Translations under genes and position numbers: made by a program
Shown here: positions 43,637 through 57,200 of the stretch, one piece after another
Position numbering within the stretch: position 1 is the stretch's first letter
Layout: every line of letters starts with the position of its first letter
From: Aphis gossypii
Taxonomy: Eukaryota; Arthropoda; Insecta; Hemiptera; Aphididae
Assembly: GCF_020184175.1 (NCBI RefSeq)
Contig: NC_065531.1
Coordinates: forward strand, 18,807,213-18,871,212
Direction of reading: 5' to 3'
DNA: 64,000 bases
Notes under the pieces: generated by a model
Seen by the model: only the letters and a program-made list of their open reading frames with translations
Told to the model about the DNA's origin: nothing
Database searches by the model: none

Positions 43637-45487
43637 AGCGTTTTTAACCACATTAAAAGAGATGAAAGTAATGTTATTTTTGGAGACGGCGCATACATTC
43701 TGCGGTTTAGATTTCAACGCGGCCGTAAAGCACTAGCTATATACACAAAACCGTAAGAACAACGGAACGGAGAAAAAACTTTTGATGTTTTGCAGCTCGT
43801 AAATATACGTGTAATATAATGTTATTAGACATCTAAGCGGACGAAAGCTATTTTCCGGCGGCATTCGTATAGTGTAACATATACGTTGATGTAATCGCCA
43901 TAGGAAGGTTTTATTTTTATAAGCCCATTCGCATGCACGCATATACCTAATTTGGCATTTAGTTATTATAACCTAAGACTAAACTCTGAGCTATACAGTA
44001 TACATATGAAATGCCGAATATGGACATAATGTCTGTTCTCTGGAGAAAATGAAGTATCCATGTGTTGACAGTATCGCATAAAAATCGTTAATTTTTATTT
44101 ACCATAACAAATATCGAATTCACTTCGTTACCACCACACTTCGCCGTTTATATAGTATAAACTAAAACCATTTACAGTTCAAGAAATATTAGAATTAACA
44201 ACTCATTGTAAATTGTATTAATGTATCACTAATATACTGTACAAAATATATTATTAGTATTAATAAGCAAATCGAGTTCATTTTCTAAAATGTATTTGTA
44301 CCTATACCTATACCAATAATTATTAATAGTTTTGAGTCATTAATTTAATATCTGAACCTATTAATGTATAATATAAGTAAATAATTTTGAATAGGCACTT
44401 TAATGTTATATTTTAATCAAATTTCATATACTCAGTAGTTACTTATTAGTTATTACCATATTATAGCACACAAAGTTACGCGTGTATAACTTAAATACGG
44501 CCAGAGAAGAGGATTACTACATCGTCTACGCATATGTACACAACACCTCCTCCACAAACGCCTGATTTATAGCGCTTGTTTGTAACAGCGATAGATTGTA
44601 TTTTATTTATATAAACATATGGCTCTCAAATGTATTATTTTTTATACTTTTTACGAATTATACACAAATAGTAGGCATGAAAATACACACAAAACTGTAT
44701 GTTTTATAATTTGGCCTACGGTTTGGGAGTTATGGATTGTACACACCTATACATAGACATATACGGCTATACATATATTACACAATATAACACATATTAA
44801 ATTGATGGTATTTTATAAATGTACACATAATGACTTAGCTGAAAGCCGACTCATATACGCAGGGACCATTAAAATCATCGATTATATAAACACTATATAC
44901 ACGATTGTATATATATATATACATATATATAGGCACTATAAATCGCACACCGCAATAGAAAATGCGATGCGCCGTGTGCGATAAGAATCGACTGCCGTTA
45001 TATAAAGCGCTGCGACTACCAGGCACCCGCCAACACATCGTAAGTGCGCTTTGTTATCGGAACTTGTTGGAAACTTTAGCGGTTCAATTATAAACAAATT
45101 TTATCTACACAGTCTACACACCATATATAGCTTGAGCACGCACACATTTGCAACCACTGTATATACTCGTTATTATTGGAATCGCCATAGGCACTAGTTG
45201 TCGGTGTTCGTCGGACGTCGAAGTGTATGCTGAAGACTGTACGTGTCGCAGTAATAGCTCTAAGATCCAAAAGAAGAGAGAGCGTCTTCAGAACATAAAC
45301 AACCCGATAAGGGGGAGAGGCTAATTCATTAAAAAATTAACACAATGCGACTGGTGTTTGATACGCTAAAAACGGTCAAATGTTGTCAAAAACTTACATT
45401 TACTTATATACATTTATGCACTCGCCGTTTTTATTTCACTTTCTACTCGATTTTTTCGAGATAAGAGAAAAATTCTACACTGAATAA

Positions 45488-45516
45488 GTACCTATATATA
45501 CATAATATATAGGTAC
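45488..45516. repeat. Perfect 12-bp inverted repeat, 5-nt loop
   Basis: GTACCTATATAT (45488-45499) and ATATATAGGTAC (45505-45516) are exact reverse complements around ACATA. It uses the same TACCTATATAT/ATATATAGGTA word as the palindrome at 19861. Confidence 0.9.
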
Positions 45517-46984
45517 GGTAAAATAGTGGTAACGAAATAAAATAAATAAAAAAACGTATCATTAGAAAACCATAACAATATAGTATCTACACTACTTTGT
45601 TCCACACAGAATAATACGAACGTCTACAAAAATATTTTTGAGATAAAAAAAAATGTATTCTATAAAATATAATACTACATAATATGGCAGTATTCTGCAT
45701 TTTTAAAATACCACTCCGATGACATCAAGTATTTAGGAAAACTACGCATATAGTGACGACTTCGATACTGTCGCCCATGACATTTTACATCCAACCTATA
45801 TTTAAACAAGTATAATATTGTACAAACGATAATATAAAATAGTATAGACGTATAATCTCACTATATTATTCACAATCACACGCGTCTAGATCATTAGGAC
45901 GATCATACCGAACATTACGGACCATCAACGAACGATCATCACACTTGATCATATGCCGTGTTTTGTAAACGGTCAGTATAGTACTTCGTTTTGGTTCATA
46001 TAATATAGGACGAGTGTCCGTAACTATATTATAATATTACACTCATATAATATGAGTATCTCGATTGGATGTCGCATTGTCGCTTTTATTGTTATTAGTA
46101 TTATTTTTTTTTTTTTTTACATATCCCTTTTACCAGTTGACAAATGGTACGTACGCACATAAGAAATAAATAAACGAAAACAGGACAATAAATATTAATA
46201 ATAATATATATTTATATATGTATACTACAACAGAGTTCCATCACGGCGTCACGACCAAGTATATCGTCGTAACGTTTCGGAACGCTGAGTCAATTTAAAT
46301 GGCTTTTATGAAACGATACAGACTAATGGTCTGAAATGATAGGATAAATAAATACATGCGCATCTCGTATTATGCCGAAGTTTCCGATATATATATATAT
46401 ATAAATATATTTGAATAAGGAATAAATGTTTGGGTCGACTATCTATATATCTGTACATTTCTGTCTGTTTGTGATTATACAATATCTAATATATACTATA
46501 TAGTATATAAGTCGAAGAAATATTAATATACGAGTCGCGTTCGGATTTATCCGGCGAAATTTTTACCATACACATAAAACCACACTTTCCGATATTTGAA
46601 TACACCGCACTGCAATACCATTCTATGTATACGCGTGTGCGTATATATATATAATAATAATATAGACGTTTACATTAATATCGAAATATCGCGGGGAGAA
46701 GTAGGATTTCACAATTCAATAATGTATTTTACATAATATTATAACACGCGTACGGTTAACGAGTAATCAAATATTCACCAATTCTATTGTACACATGTAT
46801 ACGTACACGGATATAATGTGCGTACCTTCTATACATACACGTGTATTATATATATAGGTAGGGAGCACTTTATTATAATATTATATAGGTACACGCTTGA
46901 CACGATAAAAACGTAACACTATTTGAGTTTATACTATCTATACGAGTGTGCGTAATATAATTTCAAAATGTAAGCACGCGACCA

Positions 46985-46985
<1 letters not shown>

Positions 46986-47017
<32 letters not shown>
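46986..47017. repeat. Poly(A) run of 32
   Basis: This is an uninterrupted run of 32 A. It could be a retroposon tail, but I see no recognisable element body upstream and no flanking target duplication, so it is listed as a simple homopolymer. Confidence 0.9.
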
Positions 47018-47018
<1 letters not shown>

Positions 47019-47121
47019 AAGAATAATAATATAAAATATGTGACAATATTTCTGTAAACTCGATTTTATATACATACGAGTAGAGTTACAATGGGACATG
47101 AATGAGTTATAGGTATAATGC

Positions 47122-47143
47122 CTATATGTATATATACATATAG
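47122..47143. repeat. 22-bp perfect palindrome
   Basis: CTATATGTATA is followed directly by its exact reverse complement. Confidence 0.9.
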
Positions 47144-49481
47144 ATTTACTACTATTATTACAACGCGGCTACCTATCCATTGTTTCTTTTTACTATTGTC
47201 ACAACCGTTATAAAAACTAACGACGTTATATAAAATTCTCAAAAATAAGGCGTACTGTAAACATTTGAAACAAACGGGTTTTTTTTAATAAATTTCAATA
47301 TTGTACAATGATTATATATATGCTTTATAAATAATAATACCTAATGTGCACTGCGCGGAACGTATACCGATTTTTTTAAGTCTTCTAAATCTGATCAACG
47401 GACATTTTTGTTTGGCAATATTTGTTGAAATGCATTGTGCATGATTAATCCCGGAAGCTTAATACCTCCTTTTAGGCTAAATCAATAGGACATTTGGTCA
47501 GGAACAAATTTTAAATAATGCACCACACCGTTGAGTCTTGTTTAGTTAATCCACGCCCGCGTCCCCTATATGAATAATAAGCTTGGGCATGTTTTGATTA
47601 ACGCTAAGCCAATCACTTTTTTTTTCGTTTAATATTTCTCCCGGTATTAAATGGGCTTAGTAATGCAGATCCCCTTCCTAAAAATGACGTTCCGTAATGA
47701 TATTAGCTTTGAAAATACATAATTTTACAATGTGAAAAAACTGATTATGCGTAAATATTTATTTTGCTAACAATAAATTATAATATTTTGATCAAATAAT
47801 ATTGATTATCGTGTAAGCAAAAGTATAATTGACGGGTTATCTATAATCACACGATGATAGTATAGACATTAAAATAAAAATTGTAGGTACTGCACGCTCA
47901 TTTTTTATAATGTTCAAACTTTTGGTGTATGAATATTGAAGGAAAAATGTTATAAACAACTTATTAAAAATGTCAAAGTATTTAAATCAAATTCTACACA
48001 TACTTTTAAATTCATACTACTCGCTGAAGTATGGATTAAGGAATTTAAATAAATATGTAATCTTCTACAAAGGTTTGAGACATTATATCCAACACCTGAA
48101 TTGTTATTACATTTGTGACCACGTATGTTTTTGTATAATATATATATAAGATTATCTATAGAAGTAAAATACAGGATGTGAACAGGCTACTGAATAGGTT
48201 TTAAATCTAAAAACAATGTAAATCATTATATTCGTAAAGCGATTCTCAATACTAGGTTTTCAAAAAAAAAAAGAATCGAGATTTACTTTAAATTTAGTGT
48301 GACGGAAATTCCGTGGATTTTTAAATTACAAAAAAAACCACCTCTAAAAATAAATCTGTGTTCAATTTCTAATTTCTTTGATAGGTTGAATGACATTTTT
48401 TTTTTAGCTTTTTTACTGTCTGATAAAGTGTTAATCGAAATAAGAAATAAAAAGCTGAAAACCTAAAACATAATATTATAAAAGCTAAATTATAAATCTG
48501 CAAAAATCATAATGCTGCCTCCGCAGTTTCATAAATTTAATTAAACGAAATTCGGTTCAGACGGTTATGGTACATATATTTATAGTTCGGCGTCATAAAA
48601 AAATGAGATTTGTTCAACAGCATTATACGCGTGAGTTACCGTTTGCATTTATACTCTGAATGTTAAAATTGTAATACATATATAAAAAAACGCTTGAACG
48701 AATTGGAACGTTTCAGGTTGTCTCAAAGGACTTACGGGGTACCTCGTACCTACGTGTAATGAACAAAAAATTGCCAAATCGAGAATACTGATTGTAGGAA
48801 TGAAAAAAAAATAATGACAAAAGAAACTCGTAAATCTTTGGAACCAAACCCCTTTGCGATTGCCCGACTCTACCCCGATCGCTTTCGCATTAAATGCACC
48901 GCAAAATAAGTGTTCACACTGTTTATAAATATATATTATATACATAACGTTTCGACCTGAAAAAGAGGGTTGGTCGTTATACAAGTATGACGTACCACCA
49001 CGAGGGTGCAGAAGATTAAATGTAATAGAAATAAACCCAAACAAGGTGATCCAAATTTTTTTTCTCAAAACCTACATACGTCCTACATATTATTATAATG
49101 TTCTGTTATACCGACAAACCCGTCGGCTGTATAAATGTATATAATACCCATTTCGATTGTCTCCTACAATACGACAGCACAAAAGAGAAAAATACATACC
49201 ATACTCCCCATTTATTTGAGGATGATTAATATAATACTTCATCTAAAAGGCATTGCAGCGGACAGGTATATAAATCTAACCTCCTATGAATAAAATACAT
49301 ATAGTATTCACTATTTCTGTATAGGTACACGATTGTCATTCGCCTTACTTTGGCTTCACGAACTACTTTTGTTGCATTTGTCACTATTATTAAATTTAAT
49401 AAAATTCTAAGATTAAATATCATAACGCTTCTTTGAAATCGTTATTCAATTGTAGACGATAATTCGCAGATCTGAGATTTT

Positions 49482-49501
49482 CACACACACACACACACAC
49501 A
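49482..49501. repeat. (CA)n microsatellite
   Basis: About ten uninterrupted CA units. Confidence 0.9.
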
Positions 49502-52500
49502 AATAAAAACGTTAGGAAATACATTTTACGTATCTTATAATATAATACACAGCTAAAGAACACAACATTATCAAACGACCTTGTGTAAGCATTTAAAAAA
49601 TAAGTATCGAACTTTACTCTTTTATAAAACTGTGTTTATTTATACACCTCCAATCAGCCCAAAAGAAGAATACAAAAAGCACCAAAAGGTTTAAGTACAC
49701 GGGCGCTTCTAAGACAACCTAACGAAGCGTGGGAATCGCTATAATACCCCAAAACAAAAATATAACGTATAAATAATCTAATAAATGCTCAGATTTTACA
49801 GCAGACTCCGTGGATACTTTACAAATAATACAATTAATTATCAAAAAGTACATTATAATTATTGAGCAACTGTTTAAGAATAATAAATAGCATAAAGAAC
49901 AACATAAACCACAGGACATGGTAAAGATAGAACCAATCCAAAAGATGTTTCACTTATATAAGATCATCATTCCAGCTGATATAATATGTGATAATGAAAC
50001 TACTAGAAAAATAAAAATATACCAAATAGCGATAATAACTTGCACAAACTCAAACTTTTTAGATTAAATATCAATTATTTAATTTTAAAAATGTTATAAA
50101 AATAGCTGATTTTTTACTATCATAACGCCAATAAAATCAATAAAATTAATTCAATCAATAATATTAATCAATAAAATAAAAACATGGCAAAACTCTTTAC
50201 ATGAAACAAAGGAATTATTCTAAATCGACAACGAATAGAACACATTATAAACTAACTAAACTCATAAATAACTTAAACAATTAAGGGTGAAACACTCATA
50301 AATAGGTATATAGATATCAGGCTAGCAATCAAAAATATCCAAGCCGAATTCCAAAAGTTTCATCGGGATCAACTCAACCTTAAAATATCTAAAAACCTCA
50401 TCTCATTTCTTAGACCATACCCAAACCAAGACAATTTAATTATTAAATTTTTAAAATTAAAAAATTTATTTAACAAGATTTAAAAAACAAATACTAGTAA
50501 TCAGTCGAATTCCACAACAATTTTTTCCAATTGTTTTTATTAATTAAGTACCATTATTATAGTCGATCAAACTTAATAATAAAAATAAAATATAACATGT
50601 ACCTAAATACAGTGTAACTATAATAATCATTGTTGTTGTAGTTTAAAACAAATATCAATAAAAAAAATAATTATAAATAAATAAAAACAGGAGAACTTAA
50701 TTTATAAAAACATAATTTCATTGATAATTTACAAAAATATATATTTCACTAATTCCACAAAACAAAAAATACATTTTTAAATAAATGTCGAATATTATAT
50801 TACACCAAACGAAAACAAACGTTCGATAATGTATGAATATATCAAATCTTTAACGATATATGACACAAGTGGAAAATTAACAACGATAAAAATTAGTTCA
50901 AACTTAATATAACTATATAGAGTTAGTCAAAGTGCAAACATTTTTCGTACCAAACCAATTATAAGAGAATATTGTCTGTTACGAAATGTACTTAAATCCT
51001 AATTAATTTAATTAAGTTGCATACAATATTTAAGAAATTATGATATATTATAAGTATTAAGTATATTAACGGAACAATAGGTATAATAATATAAGTCATA
51101 TTTCTATGCAACTAAGCACTCTTTAAATGATATATTTCAGTACAGTACAAGCCATTGGATGAGAATTTTTAAGCATAATTACGCAAGTAACTGATCGTTT
51201 TTGCAACAGTGAAGTAAATAAGAATTCTACCTGTGAATAATTACGTATACTTACCAAATCCAAATTTATAATATAGGTATAGACCTCGGTGTCTAATTCA
51301 TTTTAATACTGTAAACATTTTAATAACGAACAATAAAAGAATAAATAAATAAAGCCACGTAAATGGTCATGATAACCTAAAATATAGTAATCAAGCATAA
51401 TGCCGTTACTATAGTAAGACACATTTCTTTAATTTATATTCAGTTAAAATGTTGGTTAATGAAATATCGTCATGTTTTAAGACACTAGAAAACAAGAATC
51501 ACGTAGTTACTAGTAGTAAGCGAAGTACGAGTAGTGTAGTGAAAATGCCTATCTAGGACGCCGTGTTACAATTAATGAATAATTTAATAATTAGGTGTAA
51601 GTGAGTAACTAATAATTTATAAGCAATTCACGACTTTTAACATATCAGAAAAATTGTTCAAATCTTGGTAGGTACAAGTCACGTTACAAAGTTATAATAT
51701 AATTATTTATATTAATATATATTATACATCATAATACTTAACAAATTTTCATTTAAAAATTGTAATATCTATGAGGAAAGGTTAAAATATTAAAATATAA
51801 AAAAGTTAAAAAGCTTAAATGACAAACGCGTTTTTATACTATATAAAAGTAAATATAGAACTCGTAACCTTTTGTACTCAAACAAACATTAAGAAGTGTT
51901 ACTTTAAGAGTAAGTACATATATTAATGAGGATACATCATGAAAACACACGTGAATATTAATGTAATGTAAATTATAGAAATTGCGGAATAAGTTTTATA
52001 TATTGTTTTAAATATAATATTTGAAGCTTATAAAATATTTTATTTGGCTTATTTTTTTAGGTTCAACCATGTTCACAACATTTTTCTTAAATCGCGATAA
52101 TAAATAATATTATACGTTTATACATATATTTCCATCATTTGACCTTAAATAAAATACATATTATACGAAATGGTGAAATGTATTGAATTCGATTTTCGAG
52201 TAGAACGACGAAACTGTAAAAGTTTTGTAGGGATGATTATTTTTGTTGTTGTCAAAAAAACACTTCGGTTATATATAGTACAAACAGTCTTTCTATTCTG
52301 TCAATAATTTATTTATGTATAAATAAATTACGGATGGTGCACGCTTTTCATGAAATATAAGAAAGTAACTACAGTTATCGTATACAATAACTTTTAGTGA
52401 TTAGGTATGAGTATAAAACAGTATGGTCACTCTATGTATTGATATCTTGATGTCTACCTCGAGATTTCACAATGTTCGTTAGCCGATATTTTAATAATAC

Positions 52501-53391
52501 ACTTACGTATTCTATGCACAGTGCACACAATAAAAATATATCTCAATAAAACATATTAAAATAATAAAATGTTTTGAGAGCGGTGATGGGCAATTTTAAC
52601 GATGACAATTACCAAAGATAGGTAATATGGGTCAATATGGTAAATATTATAAATAAAATCTGGCTAAAGAGTACCCCTATTAATTATCGTCAAACCAGAA
52701 TGGTATTTTATCCTGCGGGTGTACTAAACATTCGTGACTATAGACAGCCAGGCAATAGTGTATATGTGAAGGGACATTAATGCTAACGCAGTGACGGATA
52801 CTGGTGGTTAAAAAACGAAAAAAAATGAGTGGAAATGTAGGGTGGTAAAACAGTTACAAAAATCTATCCATAAAGAGTGTAGCCACTATTCTACACCCTT
52901 CTCCCCACCCAAAAAAAAAATAATAAATCGTACATTTGTATAAAATATCAATACCCTATATTTTATACAGAATCTATTGAATAAAATACAACTCTTGTAT
53001 ATATTAAGTAAATATACTAAAATCGAAGTTATATAAGTGACGTTAAAATATAAGTAATCTTGAAGGTATATGCACCATTTAATTTAACAATAATCAAATA
53101 TTAAGGTACAAATTTTTCAAAAACTATACTTATGCAATTTTATTTTTTAAATATTCAATAAAGCCATCATATTTTTAAAAACAGTTTTTTTTATATAAAA
53201 GAACGTTTATTGAAAATTTACAATTTATACAAGTTTTGTAGAATAAGTAGATTAGAGGGAGGGATGACAAGGTTGTACATAGATGTTGGGTACCGTACGA
53301 TTAAACGCTTGTAATATTAAATAATTTCTTTGATTTTATAAATTATAAAAAATTTAATTTAAGTCTTATGTAATGTAAATGAGCGAAGTTT

Positions 53392-53410
53392 AAAAGGCAG
53401 GTAGCCTTTT
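53392..53410. repeat. 7-bp inverted repeat, 5-nt loop
   Basis: AAAAGGC and GCCTTTT are exact reverse complements around AGGTA, about 0.85 kb upstream of the kaptin start. It is not followed by features of a terminator or RNA gene. Confidence 0.6.
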
Positions 53411-53879
53411 GATAAATCAAATCAAAAAGCACAACAAGTATTGATCACGGCATTGAAATTCTTAAAAGTTGTCTCCGAAAATTATACATACGACCATACG
53501 TTATTTATGCATGGAGGTTAAAGTAGGTAAGCAAATCGTTAAAGCGTTACAAAAACATAAAATAATTCTGCAATACAAAACCTAATTTATTCAACAATTT
53601 CATGCAAGTGGCAAAAAAGAATACTAACAATATTGTGAATGGTCAATGAATACTACGTTAAATCATAGACCAGGATTCACTATTTATAGATTAGATAAAT
53701 TAAATTTTATGGAATAATCTACTTTTAAAAAAAAACCCACGTTCTAATCGAAATTGACTATGCAATTCATATTTTGTAGCATAATAGATAAATAGAACTA
53801 ATAGCATAGTTACTATGCCATAGTAGATACCTATATATATCTCTATAAATAATATTCCAGTAAAGAATTAACAATTTGC

Positions 53880-54264
53880 ATTATAACTGCGCACTCTGTA
53901 CGATCTATTCGGTACTACGGAACATCATCGACTGTTTTATTTTACGTTACATAGATTACGCTATCGTATGGTTCATTGATAAAAACCAACTGATGGAATT
54001 GGGACTAAGGTGGATATAATAACCACCACGATTGGGACTTATCACTTTTCACTATTAAATATTATAGTATTAGATAGTAGTTACATATTATTATTTACAA
54101 CCATTCAACGTTATAGCACAAACAATAAATGTATAATCGAAAGTCGCAACGAGTGCCGTCGGACCTGTTTATCTGTAGACGTGTCGTTTGGAAAACATTT
54201 CATAAATACGAGAACAAGCGATTTATGATTTATGAATTAAGTCACGAGGAAAGTTAAAACAAAA
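53880..54264 (+). promoter_or_regulatory. Upstream region and probable leader of kaptin
   Basis: This 5' flank is somewhat more GC-rich than the AT-rich DNA before it, and probably holds the promoter and leader. I see no TATA box at a convincing distance. A 72-codon open frame (54010-54228) has no proper ATG start and ends before the kaptin ATG, so it is more likely leader sequence than a gene. A GGTGG...CCACC inverted pair lies near 54010-54028. The exact transcription start cannot be read from the sequence. Confidence 0.3.
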
Positions 54265-57200
54265 ATGGACGGATTAGTACAGTCGGTAGTGTACGACACT
54301 TCGTGCCCGGCGAATATTTATTCAGCAACGGTAATGCATAAAGTCGATGGAGACCAAAAGATTGTTATGATCGCTTCAAAAAAGGACATGATCACTCTGG
54401 AGTCGAAGATAGTAGACGATAAGGTCGAAACTTATATTGTGGAACTCAATTTTTCTAATATTCCAAGTGAGTATCAAAACATTCAAAACTGCAATATTGG
54501 CTAAGATGTTTGCTATCTAATTGTTTGAATTATTTTAAAGGTAATGCTGAGATCATTTCTATACACTGCATAAACAGAAATAAGGAGTTTGATGATTTCG
54601 TTTTCGGAATAACATATGCATTGGTAAATAATAATATATTATTATACGTTTAGCCTTATTGTTGAAGGTATTGATTACAACTTACTAATGTCGGTTTTGA
54701 TTTGGTAGTAGAATATTGTTATCGAATAAATGTATTATTGTTATTGAGGTCTGTTCTTAAGATTTAAGTTTCACATGAAATATATAATCTAACCTAACCC
54801 TTTAATACATTTCTTTTTTGTATTTTTTGATAATAATTTCTTTAGAGTTTGTCATGTCATACATAATTGTCATCTACCTTAAAAATCATAATGTTAATAC
54901 TAATTATCTTTGGTCCAAATTTACAATTTCCATGTAACTTTTTTAAATATTCTTAAAATATAATATTGTTTAGAATTATAATTTTGTAAAATCATGTAAA
55001 TTCTATAATATTAATCAAGACTAACAAATAAAGACAGACAATAAATAATACAAGTTTTAGCATATTACCCAATACATTAATGAATAAAATAACTGGTCTA
55101 GTGTTTCAAAATATAAATAATTGTAATCATATCATTTTTGTGTATTACTAACAAAATTTGAAAGTAGTAAATATGTTCTAGGTTATAGAAAACGAAGATC
55201 CAGAAACGGCTGAAACATACTTAAATATATACTCAGGGTTTCCTGGTTCATCATTAGAAGCTATAATGGAAAATTGCGAAACACTTCAATTGGATTTTGT
55301 TCCATTTCAATTGAATCATGCCATTTATATGTCGGAAACACATAAAAACGTAAAATACTATTAACTTTTTATTTAAATTTTAGGTTTGTTGCAATACTGA
55401 ATTAAAGTATATTCTTACTTCAGCCAGATACTTATAAACCCCTAGCACCTAGTATATTGATTAATAAATTAATGGTATAATATAAATTTTGAAAATATTA
55501 CTCACAATTTCATTCAATATATCAATGATTTCATAATTTTAATAGATTAAAAACTAATCTGCAACATTTGTTGATCGTCAAATATACTAAAATTCAAAAA
55601 TAAAAATTTACATAGAAACCTTCCAACACCAAAACTTATTTAGCATACACCCACTATACTCATAAAAAAATGATTTTGTTACCGAGATATTATATGCAAA
55701 AAATAACAATTATTGTTTTCCAATATCAACTCTCAAATATACCACTGTGAACACCTATTTCCAACATTTTATCTTTATATTAAAAAACTACATATTTTCT
55801 ATGATCTTAATTCAACATTTTAAAATAACAAATAATAATCAAATTCATATAATTTAGGGCATGTGGTTATTATCAGGAAGTGATGGAAAAATACACGCTT
55901 ATAAGAGTGAACAACAAGAAATTGTTGAAAAAAAAATTGAGGATTATTTTATTGAATTTGAAGATACAAAAGACTCTATTGTTCTGTGTTTTGGTACTAA
56001 ATCATTCAGTGACTACAAAAAGTAAACCATTAATTTTTAAATTTAAATTTCTAAATTAAATAACATTACCTCAATGTTTTATGTTTTTAGAAGAATGTCG
56101 TATTATGGATGTGAAACAGGATATTCAATGTTCTCAGTTGTTGATTCAGAAAAAAATCAGATACTACAAAGTTTTTCTGAACGTTATGAATCACCAATAA
56201 CAGTCATGCAATTGTTTAATATACACAAAAAAACTGTTGACATTGACAATATTCTTTCAGGTGCTTTAAAAACATATATATTTATAGTAGAACCTCGTTA
56301 GTCTAACTCTAGCACACTCCTTAGTCTGAACAGCATATTAATCCATTAATAATAACTTGTCCAAATTGCTGGAACACAATGAACATAAAAATCAAATTCA
56401 TCGATTACAATTTTGTAATTTTTGATCTTTATTTAGAACTCATAAATAAAGTTAATGTAATAATATTTGTTGGTCATTAAGTAGTAATAAGTAACATAGA
56501 AATATAACTAGTAATGTGGGCAACACTTGGTCTGATTTTGTTTTGACTATCAAGATTTTTACATTTCACTTATTGGTATTATGTATGTACAATTTATAGC
56601 AGTTGGAGATGATTTCATACCAGATTGTGATACTGTGAATGAAAAAGAACAAATCTGTCTACTAGTAGGAAGTGCAGTTGAAAGTGCTGTTGTATATATG
56701 CAAGTACTGATAATTTAGTTGTATAAAATAAAATTATATTTTATAGATGTTTTATATTTGTTTAAGGAATGTGTTGGAAAACAATTTAAGAAACGCAATT
56801 ACATTAACCGATAGTAATAGGCATCAAGCTATTGTATGTGCTTTAATCACAGATGTAAATTTTGATTCCAAGAATGAAATACTACTTGGGACTTATGGAA
56901 ATGTAATAGATATATAATACTTATTGAAATATCAATTATTAAAATTATGTAATAATTTTTGTTTCAGTATATTTTAAATTATGTCTACGAAAATAACAAT
57001 TGGGTGGAACAACAACAATTTGATATGAGAGACTCAGTTTATACAATTTGTTATTTAGATATAACTGGCGAAGGAGTGAATGATGTAGTTGTAATGAGTG
57101 AGAGAGGAATACATATTTTAAAAGTAAGTTATCTATTGTCAATAATAATATTATATGAGAACATTGAACTTTGATTTTTTTTTTTTTACACCTTAGTTAA

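Larger units (their letters stand above)
43350..47600. other. CpG-enriched non-coding block
   Basis: No gene is supported. The block holds a Z-DNA-prone GC tract (43616-43636), a 12-bp-arm palindrome (45488-45516), four GATCAT words within 64 bp (45889-45952), a 32-nt A run (46986-47017) and a 22-bp palindrome (47122-47143). Confidence 0.5.
47600..53880. other. AT-rich non-coding stretch
   Basis: No gene is supported. It contains an AC microsatellite (49482-49501), a hydrophobic broken frame on the minus strand (50054-49719), an ATG-less 68-residue frame on the plus strand (50277-50483), and a 7-bp hairpin (53392-53410). The two broken frames are described as findings. Confidence 0.5.

Noticed and set aside
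48649..49068. A 139-codon minus-strand frame.
   Set aside because: It opens with TTG rather than ATG, is mixed with homopolymer-derived Phe and Lys runs, and matches nothing recognisable.
52793..52815. CAGTGACGGATACTGG, similar to the MITE end.
   Set aside because: It has several mismatches to the 59252 end and no inverted partner.
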